DNA from: Termitomyces sp. T153
Lineage: Eukaryota > Basidiomycota > Agaricomycetes > Agaricales > Lyophyllaceae
DNA length: 64,000 nt
Reading direction: 5' to 3'
Assembly (NCBI GenBank): GCA_018296165.2
Contig: JACKQL020000065.1
Span: 1-64,000, forward strand
The first letter of the stretch is position 1. Every line of letters starts with the position of its first letter. The notes below the pieces were generated by a model, which was given only the letters and a program-made list of their open reading frames with translations, was not told where the DNA came from and did no database searches. The translations under genes were made by a program, and so were the position numbers. Shown here in pieces: positions 33,588 to 45,774 of the stretch.

Positions 33588-33600
33588 AGTCTTGATATTA
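33588..33600 (-). other. Self-primer binding site of Element V
   Basis: Directly adjoining the 5' LTR the minus strand reads TAATATCAAGACT, not a TGG-type tRNA site. Its exact reverse complement lies in the LTR at 34151-34163 (AGTCTTGATATTA in sense), at the predicted RNA 5' end. This is the arrangement known for the Tf1/sushi self-priming group. Confidence 0.8.
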
Positions 33601-34598
33601 TGTCAGGTTCCGCTGACGACGGGGGCTCAGTACACTGGCGAGTCCTTACTAGGCGGACGCAATGTCCTGCGTTTATAACCAGGCGCCCGGGGTTGGAGCG
33701 GAGGTGGGGAAAGCTTGCGAGGGGTCCCTAGGGATAGCGGTCCGAGTAAGTCCTGAGTGATTCAGAGGGGTCTAAGACCGGAGGTACTGGTCGCTGACCC
33801 AGGGCGGGTGTCAGAGCTAGTTAGTGGGCGCACGAGGAGATTGCGGGGTAGGCGGAGGCTTCTCGGCTGTTGAGGGGCGGGGTCGGTTGGATAGGGGATT
33901 ACCGGGGCTTGGTGGGTTCCGGGGGCGAGCGGGTAGCGAGGTCCGGAGTTGTCGTTAAGAATGTTCAGGTCGTGGCACGTGCGCGGAGTTCGTACTGATG
34001 TAGGGAGCAAGGGAACTTCAGAGGAACAAAGGAAATATGTACAGTCGAGACGGGACGGAGACAAGACGAGACTGAGAAAAGATAGATTCGAAACCTAGAA
34101 ACAGAAATACAGACGAGACGAGAGACGAAACATAGGAAACCGGTAAAATGTAATATCAAGACTAAGGTTTGAGGAGTTATTCTATGACTTATATACCAAC
34201 TACTGGGTGCCTCCGAGGGCGGCGGATGTGATGGCGGGGGTCGACGGAGCTGTGCTGAGTCGACGGGTGTCAGGTACAATCCAAGGTCGGGCCGCGGCGG
34301 TATTCTGATGGGATCAGTTGGGGGCGCGGCCGCTCCGGGGACGTCGTGGCACTCCGGGACGGGTCAGGTGAACTAGGGTAGGGGGTCGGGGACGTATGAC
34401 GTGGCCAGGAATAGTGGGGGAAGGTCTCAAGGGGGTGTTGATGGCTACGGATAGGGAGTTGCCATCGGGGTTTGCCGGAGAAGCGTCGGAGTTGCCCAGT
34501 GTGGGCGTCGAAAGTGTGGGCGGGGTTCCGGGGAGTTAGGCGGGAAATCGGGAGGGGTTGGGGGCCGTGTCTAGGGATCTAGGGAGCGGGTCGTGACA
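33601..34598 (-). repeat. 5' LTR of Element V
   Basis: 998 bp. The sense strand starts TGTCACGACC and ends AACCTGACA. TACAC follows at 34599-34603, completing the target duplication. Differences from 23778-24775 seen by eye include CGCAATG for CGCGATG, GGCGGA for GGCAGA and AGACAAG for AGACGAG, mostly at CpG. Confidence 0.95.
34151..34195 (-). promoter_or_regulatory. TATA box, predicted start site and self-primer of Element V
   Basis: The sense TATATAAG occupies 34195-34188. Exactly 32 nt after its first base comes AGTCTTGATATTA (34163-34151), complementary to the primer-binding site at 33588-33600. The 32-nt spacing is kept in Element VII (51469 to 51437) and in the solo LTR at 60291-61470, so the complementary segment should be the first bases of the RNA. 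Confidence 0.78.
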
Positions 34599-34987
34599 TA
34601 CACTGGTTGTGCAGCCACAGGGTATCCAAAGTTAAACTGAGGGGGGGCTGGTGGTTTCCCATATCCTTTTGCTGCTCCTTGAGGGGGGGCCAATAGTTCC
34701 CCATGCCCTCTGCCTGCTCTGCCTCATTGAGGGGGCAGCCCATGTCCCCTTGCTAGCAACTGCTGCATTGCCACTGTGTAGCTCAGTGGAGCTACATTTC
34801 CTGGCACCACTGGTGGTCCTCCACTCATGGGCCTTGTGTCCCTTTGAGTTGGGGCTACTCTTCTTGTAGGTGCTATGTCTCCCAGCACCAAGCCTCCTGC
34901 CAATGCAGTGAAGCCTCCAAAGCCAGGGAGCAAACTACTCCCTGACTCTCCCCCTCTTAAGCTCTGTCCAGAGCTCAACAAATATTC
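34599..34987 (-). pseudogene. Element IV segment just downstream of integrase
   Basis: Minus-strand Gly/Pro/Ala-rich sequence beyond the broken end of integrase. It reads in frame past the TGA (GDTT then EYLLSSGQSL), where related gypsy proteins have Trp after GDTT, so the stop is probably TGG to TGA. It continues into the accessory frame at 23106-23777 once Element V is removed. Function unrecognised. Confidence 0.45.
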
Positions 34988-36504
34988 TCAAGTGGTGTCC
35001 CCAAGACTCCAGCAAACCTCAAACTTGAGGTTCTTACCATCCCAACAATGACCTACTAAGTCATTGATGAACCATTCCTGGTTGTCTGGGGCACCAAAGT
35101 TGTAAGGCTCTGGTGTTGCCCTGTTGGGGAATAAGGCATTGTTGCTGGCCTTATATGGGCACAGCAGCAACACATGGAACTTAGGATGTATCCTTTGTTC
35201 ATGGAGTGCCATAGGCAACTTCAATATATAGTTGGAAGTCTCACTATAGGCCTCCAAAATCTTATACAGCCCAACCCACTTAGGGCAGAGTTTCTTTGCT
35301 CTGCCTTTAGGTAGGTTGAGATTTTTTGTTGAAAGGTACACCAATGCACCTTTCTCTAGTTCAGGGTCAGGCCTGCAACATGAATTGGCCAGATGCAACT
35401 GAGAAACACATGCCTCTATAATTATGTCATGTGCCATTGCCAAGTTCTCTAGAGCTTGGCAGGCAAACTGCTGGATTCCCTTTGGAATTACAGTATCTGC
35501 CCTGATTTCCTGTATCATAGATGGCATGTACCCACTGTTCAACTTAAACAGTCCAAACTGCATTGTCTTAGAAATACTTGCATTTATCATGAACTCTATT
35601 AAGTCTATTTGACTTAACCAGTCTTTTTGGTCTGGTTGTACTACCATATGCAGGATCTGACCATTGGTCTGTGGGTGAAACAATGTAGACATCAGGGGCT
35701 TTGCTCCTAACAACTTATGTAGTTCATACCACCATTTTGATGTGAACTTTGAGTTTTGATCACTGATAACTGAGCTTAGGAGGCCATGTAGCCTCACAAC
35801 CTTGTGCATGTAAATCCAGGGCAGCTGTGAAGCTGTCATAGTAGTGTGCACCAGAATAAGGTGTACTATGCTTGTCATCCAACATGTAACTATCCACAGG
35901 TAGTTATACTCTTTTGATTCAGGAAATGGACCAGTAAAGTCCATCTCTATCAAATCCCAGGGTCTAACTGGCACAGGCAGGGAATGTAACTTCCCTGAAG
36001 GGAGCTGATTGCTCTCTTTTGCCTGCTGGCACAGCTGATAAGTGGTACAGAACATGCATATGTCTGCAACCACTATCAGCCACCAATACCAACAACAAAT
36101 GTACTATGTTGTTTTCTGGGCACAAAAATGCCCTATTACATTGTGTGCTTGCTTGACTCTCAATCACAAGGTATACAAAGTACCTCATGGCCCAAGATGT
36201 TGGTAGTCCAGATCAACTTATCCTGGAGGCAGAAGGACTTATAGTCCTTTGGTTGAGTCATGATTTCAGCAAAGAGCTTGTCTTTGCTGTACAGGGATTG
36301 GATATGATGGAGGAATTCCCTGTCTGTCCTATCTTGGGGTTGGGGAGACTGGGCCATCCCTAGGATAGCTTCTCCCAGAGACATATTGATTTTGTCCTCC
36401 TTAATATCAGACCCATGTTGAGCTTGTGCTGAAGCTCCCTTGCTGTCATTACTGGTGGCTAGTATGTGTGCTTCCTCATCACAAATTTTGTGACAATTGC
36501 ACAC
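34988..36504 (-). pseudogene. Integrase of Element IV
   Basis: Long minus-strand frame with the integrase core: IEMDFTGPFPESKEYNYLWIV, VISDQNSKFTSKWW (related proteins have SDRDSKF) and STLFHPQTNGQ. Then PDPELEKGALVYLSTKNLNLPKGRAKKLCPKWVGLYKILEAY, a GPY/F-like region, and a WSLGDTT tail. Upstream (36160-36504) is the degenerate zinc-binding region. Arg-to-Cys/His/Gln replacements fit CpG decay. Nonfunctional. Confidence 0.85.
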
Positions 36505-38300
36505 TCACCTGCATCTACAGCTAGGTCTGTCATGAAGAGCACATATCTGATTCAGCTGTGCTTGCAGTTTCTGTATGTGCATAGGGGGCAGATCATCCCC
36601 CTCTTGGTCAATATGAGCATCTGCATGGATGTAGTCATAGACATGGTGCATGTCTCTAGAAGAGTTGCCATGGTAGCAGAAGTCTGCTACCTTATTGAGC
36701 TCTCCTTTTACATACATGATGTTGAAATTAAATTTCAACATATAATCTATTCACTGTTGTTGATGTGGTGACAAGTTCTGTTGAGTTTTGAAGAACTCAA
36801 GTGCTGTATGGTCCATTATTACATGGACCTTGTACCCTAGAAGCTTATCCTCCCACTTGAGGAGGGCTTCTAGGATTGCCAGAGTTTCAAGTTCATGCAC
36901 AGCATAATTTTGCTGTGCATTAGTGAACTTTTTGGACATGAATCCTGCTGGCCAACATTTCTACTAGCTTGGACCTTGTCCATACATTGCTCCAACACCT
37001 GTCTTTGAGGCATCACAAATCAGCTAGATAGGATCCTTGTGTTGAGGATCAATTGGGTGTATTACTGGAGTTTCAGCACAGATCCTCTTGATCATGTCAG
37101 AACACTTTCATTGGTGACCCATTCTGTGTCATGGCCATTAGTGGCCCAGTGTATGCTGATACATTGGGCAGAAAATTCCCAATGTAGTTCACCAGTCCAA
37201 CAAACCATTGGATGTTGTTGTAGATTTTAGAAGTGTGCCACTCCTGGATCCTATTCAACTTCTCTATATTAGGATGTATACCCTGCAAGTCAATTACATG
37301 GCCAAGGCATTCTATGCACTTGGCAGACAACTTGCACTTTCTCCATTTGAGGTAGAGCTTGTTTTTACATAGTCTTTCAAAGACTACTTTGAGGTGCTGC
37401 TTGTGTTTCTCAATGGAGTCCAAGAAGATGAATATGTCATCTAAATAGACATGCATCCACTTGCCAATAATGTCCCTCAAGATGGACATCATTAGACATT
37501 GGAATGTGGCTGGCACATTACAGTTGCCAATCTGCATGATGTTACTGCAATATGTTCTAGTAATGGTCATAAATGCAGTCTTAGGTATGTCCAATGTATG
37601 TATCCTCACTTGCTCATACACATTGGTAAGATCAATTTTTGATCTCACTGGTGCACAAGCCACATCCTCCCTAATGACCTCTTGGTCTGGTAAGGGTGTT
37701 ACATCCTTAACAGTATTGTCATTGCACTGATGAGCATCTAATGCTGTCTACAGGGATCCATCCTTTTTAGGGATGCATAGTAATAGTGCAGCCTGGTTGG
37801 CCACACATGGCTCCCACCACTTAGCCTACATATAGCAGTCAATTTTATCCCACAATTGCTGCTAAAGTGACTTAGAACACCTCAGCATGAAGTATGAGTA
37901 CTGTTTGGACTCATCAATGAGATTTATCTCATGATTTACTTCTTGCCAAGAAGGAAGTTCCTCCTTTGTTTCATTGACCATGTCTTGGAGCTTGTCATAC
38001 CACTGCTGTCAAAGGTGCAGAATATTGCCTTCTGATAGCTTGGAAGGTTGTGCCTTTCCCCCAACTGTTCTTGGCAAAGAGCAATGCTCTTCCTTGTTTG
38101 ACTTCACTGGTGGTACAGGCTTTGCATACTTATCATGCAAGGCCATCAGACAAATTTCTGATTTGTCTGGTATGTTCAGCTGAGCAGGACCATGAGCTGT
38201 CTTGCTTCTTGCTTCTTTCCACAAGTATTCAAATTTGCTAGGCTCAGATATTTCATCCTTCATAGCCATTCTATATATTTTGTCCTCAGGGATCAATTTT
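36505..38300 (-). pseudogene. Reverse transcriptase and RNase H of Element IV
   Basis: Broken into pieces by stops. RNase H: YAVHELETLAILEALLKW and DHTALEFF (36751-36939), then FNFNIMYVKGELNKVAD (36505-36741). RT: SKIDLTNVYEQVRI, then MHVYLDDIFIF and CLGHVIDLQGI (37097-37663). The upstream part to about 38300 is a degenerate linker and N-terminal RT. Same strand and order as integrase. Confidence 0.82.
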
Positions 38301-38335
38301 CTTACCCCTTCCTGTTGTGTCAGGTCAGCTATGAT

Positions 38336-39352
38336 CTAATTCCACTCTTGTAGCATGTGTGGATTATATACCCATTCCAGGGTAAACTTTGGGATTGGTC
38401 TGTTCCAGATCTTCCTTTCCCTTGCCTTCAAAGGGTCAACTTGAGCCTTCTGGTGTACTCTCCCCCTCTCTTGAAGAGTACTCCTTTGATACTCTTCTTC
38501 AGATACCAACAGGAATGGTTGATCATTGGGTAGACTCTCAGTTACCTGAACTTCATCCTCATCCATTACTTCCTCTATGGTGGGCCACTTGAGTCTACTA
38601 GGGAGTCAAGGCTGCTTGTCACACTACTTCTCCACTGTGCAAAAGCATTGTGCACAGCCATTGGCATCCTCCAGCTCCAACTTATGAGCTGGAGTTGCCC
38701 TTCCATCAATGACCACCTGGTCATTTGAAAAATCAAGGAGAACCTTATGGGTACTCATGAATGGTGTCCCTATGATCATAGCATAGCAATCAAAATTTGC
38801 AATGTCCACATAGGCATTGCAAATCTTGTCAGGGACCTTTATGGTAACCCTAGCACCATAGTTCAATATGGAACAACTTCTAATTGTTCCCAGCTACAGA
38901 GTAATGGGAGTGGCCAATAGTGCCACCCATATTCCAGCCACATGTGTAAACAAGGGAGTGATTACAGAGGTGGTACTCCCTGAATCCCATAGCATCCACA
39001 CTTTGTGGCCATTCACCCAAGTGATGAGACATTCTTTGTCTTGTGATAGCAGCACTAGGTGTTCCATAGCATCTTCGGATGCCATGAGCTGCACTCTTCT
39101 CATGTGAACCTCATTGCTAGGTTCTTCCTCCCTTTGCTCACCAATAGGAACCTCTGTGAGGGCAAATAGTCCCTCACTATTACTACCACAAGTATAGTAC
39201 TTGTTGTGATATGTTTCCAATTCAATGTACTCCTCACTATGCTCCTGAGTCCCATCAGACTCAAATGCATTGTCAGCATTGGCCTTAGCAGGCTCTTCCT
39301 CCTGCTCATCATTGGCTTCCCCTACATCTGACAGAGCAGCTGTATAAGCTCC
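38336..39352 (-). pseudogene. Retropepsin region of Element IV
   Basis: Motif MLWDSGSTTSVI (about 38965-39000) in 38894-39220, followed in another piece by MIIGTPFMSTHKVLLDF (38624-38866), the usual C-terminal half of a gypsy protease. 38336-38566 is the linker toward RT. The acidic linker at 39230-39350 joins gag. Confidence 0.8.
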
Positions 39353-41764
39353 TCACACAAATACCTGAGAAGCTGGTTTAGCTAGCTCCCTGCATTTATG
39401 TGCAAAGTGCCCAGCCTTCCTGCACTTATAGTAGTTTGCAGACTGCCCAGCCTCTTTGCTGGGTTGGCCAGATGCTATGGCCACAACATTTTTTCCTGTA
39501 GCAAGATGTTTTCTTGCTGCCTGCACTGCAGCCACAGGTTGGGAGGGCCCCAAGCCCACACTGGCTCTTGGTATCAAGAGTCTCAAGGCCATGAATATAG
39601 CTGGCCTCTTTGCTGACCACAATAGCCATTACTAACCATGCTGTCTGGTCACCTTTGTCTGCTTGGCTAATGCAGACCCTATTACTGGGAACTGTGCTGC
39701 TGCTAATAACTGCTACCATCCTGACCAACTTTTCTTGCTGTGCTCTAAATAGTGTACAGCAGTTTTAATGCTGCTCTTGTAGGCTTTGGCCTCTGAGACA
39801 AACTCCTTGACTGTATTTACTTCAGGAGCCAGTCTGCTGTTGTGTATTAATGCTACAAGCATGTCAGAGGGTATTTCCTCCAAGAACCACTTACAAATAG
39901 TAAATTTGTCAGGAAACATGGCCATGTTTTGAGCATGGTTGAGCAAGGCATTATAGAAGCCTTGCACCCCTTCTTTGACTGCATACACTATATTGCAGAA
40001 TGTGTTGCATGCATCCTGCATTGTTGAAGGCTGTACAAACTGGTCATACAGTCCAAGGATTATGTCCTTAAACCTCCAGTAAGACTGGGCCTTATTGACA
40101 TGTATGATATGTCATAGGTACCATTTCAGTGCACTCACAGCTAGGAAGTCCATTAAAATTAGGACTTTCTTGTGATCATGCCCATCCCCACCATACTGAG
40201 CTACAGTGTAAAATATACAAATGCTCATCAGCTGGTCTTCAAGTTTTCTGAACTTGGCAGACCCTGCATATGGAGTGATTGTTTTTGATGGATCACTCTG
40301 TCTGGGCTTGAGTCCTTCTGGTATAGCCAGTTGTACTGCAAGCAGCTGTTCCATCACCACCCTCAGACAATTGTGCATTGTCTGGCAGTGATATTCATGG
40401 TCTTCCCCCACTCCTGGAGTAATGAACCATCCACAATATTGTGGCAGCATTGAGAACTGCCACAGCTGTCTCTCTGGGAGGACTGTAGTCCTCCTCCTTA
40501 CAGTTCTGCATCCCATGTGTGGCATAGATAGAAGGAAGACACAAGATCACTTTTTGGTGATCCCTTTTCTGGGTCTCCTCTGCTCATAAGCATTTCTCCA
40601 GACCAGTTTGCATAGGCATTTGCTCCATGCCCTGTGTGTCCCTAGGAATCTGTGGGGCTCTGACCAGTCCCAGCATGTCCATCTCTGAGAGGAGAGCAAG
40701 AATCACACTCCTCTCTTTTAATTGGCCTAGTTTGTTCCAGTGAAATGTACTATTCAGGCCAAGCATTATAGGCAGTATTCCCTTGGAACACCACCCCTTG
40801 ATCATTCATGTAGGACTGTCCAAAGTCCTCCATGTCCCTGTTGCAAAATTGCTGTAGAGCAATTTGATCTTCCCAAGTCAGCACTCTCTGTATAGACCTA
40901 TCCAGTCCACACTACACTACTGGTTGCTCTACCATAATCACTGACCCTGCATCAGTAGATGCTAAGTCTAGTGCTACAATTGTGTTCAATGTGGCCTGTT
41001 ATTGATAGTCTACAGCAGCCTGTCTAGTTGCATAATTACATGGCATCTCACTAGGCTGTTATAGTGCTTGCAACAGAGTCAATGCTTTGTTGACTGGGGA
41101 CAGTGGGGGCACATAGGCTCCCCCAATATATGGAGATGGCATTGCAAACAATGTCTACAATCTCCATAGCTTCTTGCACTGGAGGTAATCCATTACCTCC
41201 TGTGCTAAAAACAGCATATAAATATCCATATATTTCTGGGGATTAGTTGGGATGATATTGTCTCCCAACAATCTCTGAATTGCAATGTGCTTAGCTACTC
41301 TAGCAGCTAAACATTGCTGAGTTGAGGTCTTAGGGACCTCAACATAATTCTGCCAGAATGCCATCACCCTTCTACAAAGGATGTCATCTAAATAAGCCTC
41401 ACCATCTGTATCAGAGGGGTCTCTGACATCCTCTAGTATCATCTCAATAAATGCAGCTGGGGCTACCAATTGCATACCCAGTACTAGCCCAGCTCACAAT
41501 CTTATAGACCCACAAGCCCTGTAAGAGAAGTCTTCTCCATTTCTCAGCAGTGTTCCCACCATCAAGGAGTCAATCTGACCTCCCACAGCAACTGGGAAGG
41601 ATTAGAGTCCTTCCAGCCTCAGTGCTGTGGATGCATACAAAGGAGTTTTCCTCTTGTCTGTCAACACCACTGTGCTTTCTGACTCTGCTGTCAGATACAG
41701 TCAAGTAGAGGGCCCTTGAGAGCCCTCTGCTAGAACACCCTCCTAACCACCTGCAGGTGGTCAT
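39353..41764 (-). pseudogene. gag: Gag of Element IV
   Basis: Zinc knuckle relic at 39353-39622 reads YYKCRKAGHFAHKC, in which the first Cys is Tyr. Capsid-like stretches include FPDKFTICKWFLEEIPSDML (39713-40021) and DHKKVLILMDFLAVSALKWYL (40112-40525), plus EDVRDPSDTDGEAYLDD at 41155-41475. The N-terminus is near 41764. Multiple stops and frame changes. Confidence 0.72.
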
Positions 41765-41808
41765 ACCAGAGTGACTGCTGGCAGTCCTCCTGGCACCATA
41801 GCACTCTC

Positions 41809-42520
41809 TGTCAGGTTCTGCTGATGACAGGGGCTCAGTTACACTGGCAAATCCTTACCAGGCAGATGCAATGTCCTGTGCTTATAACCTAGCACTCTGG
41901 AGGTAGCATGGAGGGGAGAGACTTGCAAGGGGAAGCTAAGGGAAGCAGTCTGAGCAAGTCTGGGGTAGTCTGGGAAAGTCTAAGACCAAGTATGTTAATG
42001 TTGGGCTTGGGCAGGCATCAGAAACAAGTTCATAAGCATGCCAATAGATTGCAGGGTAGATGGGGGCTTTGCTAGGGTTAGGAGCAGAGCTGGAGTTTGA
42101 TGGTGGGATCAAGTAAGACTTGATGGGTTTGGAGCTGAGTGAAGAGTGAGGCCCAGAGTTGTTGTAAGAATGTTCAGGGATTGTAGCATGTGTGCAGAGT
42201 TTGTACTAACATCAGAGATGGAAAGAACTTAGAAAAATAAAGGAAAAGGAGACAATTGAGATGAGACAGAGACAAGATGAGATGAGACAGATTCAAGACT
42301 AAAAATAGAAATGAGGACAGAATGAAAACACAAGACACAAGAAACCAGTAAATGCAAGTAATATCAAGACTAGAATACAAGGAGCTACTCTACAACTTAT
42401 ATACTGACTACTGGACAGCTCCAGAGAACAGCAGGCATGGCAGTGGGGCTTGATGGAGCTGCGTGGAGTTGACAGGTGTTGGGTACAATCAAGGGGCAGG
42501 CCACAGTGATATTCTGATGG
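41809..42520 (-). repeat. Truncated family-A LTR
   Basis: Starts TGTCAGGTTCTGC and aligns to the first 711 bp of the family-A LTR, stopping at ATTCTGATGG where other copies continue GATCAGTTGG. The missing piece includes the end with GTCGTGACA. CpG-depleted. At 42521 the sequence switches directly to family-B pol. Confidence 0.85.
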
Positions 42521-45500
42521 TACTTAGGATTTTCATCAAGAACTTTGCACACTGAGCCAACAACTTAACTAAACTTACTCATGTTGGTGTTCCTTTTGAG
42601 TTCGGCCCCAACCAGATAAATGCCCAACATGACCTCATGAAAGCCTTATAAAACACTAAGCCCCTAGTTCCTATCAACTATGAATCACCTAACCCTGTCA
42701 TCTTAGTGACACTTTATATATAGTGGTTGGTTATTATCTTTGCCAGTGCACTAGCAAGAATCACAAAGAACGTTGTTACAACCACTTTGGATTGATTATG
42801 CTGATGTGCTCCTATGCTGCCTAGTGCCATGCAGGAAACCTAAAAAGAGGACCTAACACTAGTCACTAGATAGGGTAGCTGGCAGTAGGAAGTTAATAGT
42901 TGAGGGCAAATCAGTAACCGTCCCAGAGAACTAGAGCAAAAGTTGAGATGTGGGGTGAAGTAGAAAGAAGTCACTATTGCTAGCTGAGGTCACTAGTGAC
43001 AATAAAGAAAAATGGGTAAAGACAGATAACGTTGCTAAGACAAAGCACACTTGTAATGGTGGTGAGGAGAGTAGGGAGAGAGAAGACAGTAAGAGAAGGA
43101 CTGAAACCAGGGGACAAATGTGAACTAGTCACTAGCCATAGTCGCTAGTGTTGCTAAGTTGAATTTATGCAAATAGGCACTTGCAGTTGGTACCAAACTA
43201 AGTCAAAGTCAAAGTTGAGGAGGCTCATTGCTAAGCCAGAGTCAAAGACGCAATAAGGGAAAGAAAGGCAAAGTGAAATTTCAAGCTGGTAGGTTTAGAG
43301 AGAGCAGCTAGTCAATTCTGAAGGGGGTTCTCTGTTCTTCTCCTGTTGTAGTGTCTATGTACAGTCAGTATTTATACGTTTCAAAGTATAGTTATGTGAA
43401 AGTAAACAAATAAGTACTAGCAACGGCATCTGTCACTGTGCTTATAGTGCATACAAGGCATCAGTCTGTAACTAAGTGAAAAATCATAGGCGAAGTCTTG
43501 GCGATGCCTAATTGCTAATAAAAACCAAAAAGAAATGAGTCCAATGTCAACACCTGAAGCGTAGATGCTGTTCAAGTATGTGGGTAAGCTCGGCAAACAA
43601 AATGATAGTAAAAAGGTATGTGTCTGATAATTTGTCCATATATGGTAGGAGAATGCTGTTTTGTCACCAGGATTGCTAGGGTCACTAGAAATCATCGCTA
43701 GGGGGGGGGGTCTAGGCCTTGATGATCTAGGCCCAAGTTCTAGACTCCACATGATATTTCTTATGCTCAATAAGTCTCATGGTCGCTAGAGTCTCATGCT
43801 TTGGTCCAACCCTCAGGCTCGGTCCCATGTGCTGAGTGTTGTGACTTGTGTCAAATACAAAGTAGTCAGCTGCTACTAAGTCTGCAATGCCAAAAATGCC
43901 AAAAAATGGTGCTCAGCGATAACTGGGGCTCATCAATGCTAAACAACAGAGAGGCCAGATACAGTCAGCCCAAGTTGGAACTTTATGGCCTTTATTGTGC
44001 ACTACAAGCCTTGCAGATGTACCTTATTGGTGTTAGGAACCTCATCATCAAAGTCAATGCTTGTTACATTAAGGGTATGCTTCAGAACCCTGATGTCCAA
44101 CCCTCCACCAGCATGAACTGCTGGATTATGGTGATTTTAATGTTTCACTTCAAGCTTGTTCATGTTAAGGGAACTTTCCATGGCCCCAATGGTCTTTTGC
44201 AATGCCTGCTCCAGCCTGGTGATCCTCCTGTGGATGATAGCAACAATTCAGTTTACAAAGATTGGATTGATCATTTGCATGGGTTCATCCACCAAGTTCA
44301 GCTACCATTACCACTCCTTCACCAATTCTCCATGGCTTCCCATTGCCTACCTCCTCTGGTTGAGTACCCTTATTCACAACCCTTAGCAACTTTTGCTAGC
44401 AATAAAGATGCCACCCCACAACTAGCTACCAATAATGATATTCAGCCCCTCCATGACAATGGCACCACTACCTATAGCAATGTGCCCCACAGTGCTAAAG
44501 CTATTGCCAGCAATGCCTGCATACTCCTAGTCAAGAAATGGCTTCAAGATCTTGCCAGACCCAAAGGCCTTAGTAACAACGAGTATTCAACTTTTATCTG
44601 CTATGCTTTTATATTCTTTGTCATAGGAGGCAAACTTTGGTGAAGAAGTCAGAATGGTGCTCACAAGCTATTCATTCCCACCACTAGTCACCTATGAGTC
44701 TTGAAGGCTATGCACAATGATTTGGGACATAGAGGCCTCTTTACTACCTACTCAGCCCTTCTAGAATGATTTTGGTAGCCTCAAGTTAGCACTAACATTG
44801 TATGGTACATCTGAACTTGCCACCTCTGCCAGGTACACCAGATGACCAAGGTTCTCATCCTGCCAATAGTCACTATACCAGCATCCTTATTCAGCAAGAT
44901 ATATGTTGACACCATGTTCATGCCACCCTCTAATAAGTTCAAATATATCATTCAAGAACATTGTTCACTTCACTAACTCATTACTCTGAGTTTTATATGC
45001 TAGTCAGAGAGAACACTGAAGCTATCGCTAAATGGCTATACAAGGACATTATCTGTCATTGGAGCACACTTGGCAAAATTGTTACTAACAATGGACCTCC
45101 AATCCTGAAGGCAGTCACTTACTTAGCAAAGAAGTACAACTTGCACCAAATTTGGATCTCTGGATACAATAGGCATGCTAATGGAATAGGCAAGCAGCCC
45201 CATTTCAATGTTTGCCAAGCCCTCTTCAAAGCGGTCAACAGTGATCAGTCCAAGTGGAGTACAGCTACTTACTCTGTCTTTTGGTCAGAATGTGTTACAG
45301 TTCACAAGCAAATGGGTTGCTCCTCTTACTACATGACAACTGGTACCCACCCTCTCCTTCCAGCTGACATAATAGAAGTGATATATTTGCAACCACTACC
45401 AAACTCTCTATTGTCAATGACTGACCTCATAGCCCATTGAGCAATTGATCTTCAATGCTGCCAAGAGGACCTTGACTGCCTTCACAGTGATGTCCTTAGC

Positions 45501-45769
45501 ACTCGTCGCTTAGCTGCCATTTGCTTCAAAGCAGAACATGCCACTATAATCCACAATTACAATTTCCAAACCAGTGACCTTATATACTGATGAGGAACAC
45601 TAGGATTGAGGTAACACATAACAAGAAAATAAAGCCTCATTACCTAGGCCCACTGGTGGTAATCTCTTATAACTGTAGGGGCACTTACATTCTTTGCAAA
45701 CTAGATGGTTTAGTACTGCATCACCCTGTAGCTGCCTTTTGATTGGTTCCTTACTTTGCTAGAGAACAC
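42521..45769 (+). pseudogene. pol: Pol of Element VI (RT end, RNase H, integrase)
   Basis: 42521-42801 encodes the RT/RNase H joint (FEFGPNQINAQHDLMKAL, then VPINYESPNPVIL). After the solo LTR, 43936 onward reads NNREARYSQPKLELYGL and YIKGMLQNPD. Integrase: HNDLGHRGL...CHLCQV, KIYVDTMFM, GKIVTNNGPP and YNRHANGIGK; the last differs from the usual glutamate-bearing motif. The GPY/F-like HYLGPLVVIS is near 45640. TGA at 44641-44643 and other stops break it. The C-terminus continues at 51911-52022. Confidence 0.83.
42802..43935 (-). repeat. Solo family-B LTR with target duplication ATGC
   Basis: TGATGTGCTCC...GGGGCTCATCA, 1134 bp, perfect TGATG/CATCA ends. ATGC lies at 42798-42801 and 43936-43939. 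Removing it plus one ATGC joins the flanking RNase H coding sequence in frame (FGLI then MLNNREA). Confidence 0.9.
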
Positions 45770-45774
45770 ATAGC
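45770..45774. other. Target-site duplication ATAGC, left copy (Element VII)
   Basis: ATAGC before the LTR at 45775; repeated at 51906-51910. Confidence 0.92.

Larger units (their letters stand above)
23778..34598 (-). mobile_element. Element V: complete family-A chromovirus (Ty3/gypsy, Tf1/sushi-like)
   Basis: 10.8 kb with two 998-bp LTRs, 5-bp target duplication TACAC, self-complementary primer site, gag, pol with C-terminal chromodomain, and a spliced gene on the opposite strand near the 3' LTR. The LTRs differ at about seven positions by eye, five of them CpG transitions, so insertion is recent. Coding sequence is GC- and CpG-rich, unlike its surroundings. gag and pol carry TGA stops at positions consistent with CGA, and the RT active site is altered, so this copy is probably no longer autonomous. 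Confidence 0.95.
12283..41808 (-). mobile_element. Element IV: old gypsy element split by three later insertions
   Basis: The 3' LTR is at 12283-12496 and gag starts near 41764, all on the minus strand. Removing the solo LTR (14604-15764), the Helitron (about 16247-23105) and Element V (23778-34598) leaves roughly 10.7 kb in a coherent order: gag, protease, RT, RNase H, integrase with a degenerate chromodomain-like tail, an unrecognised reading frame on the same strand, polypurine tract, LTR. The target duplications CACAC and TACAC at two insertions support this reconstruction. The 5' LTR is not found; the right side is cut by a family-A LTR at 41809. CpG-depleted, with stops throughout. Confidence 0.7.
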
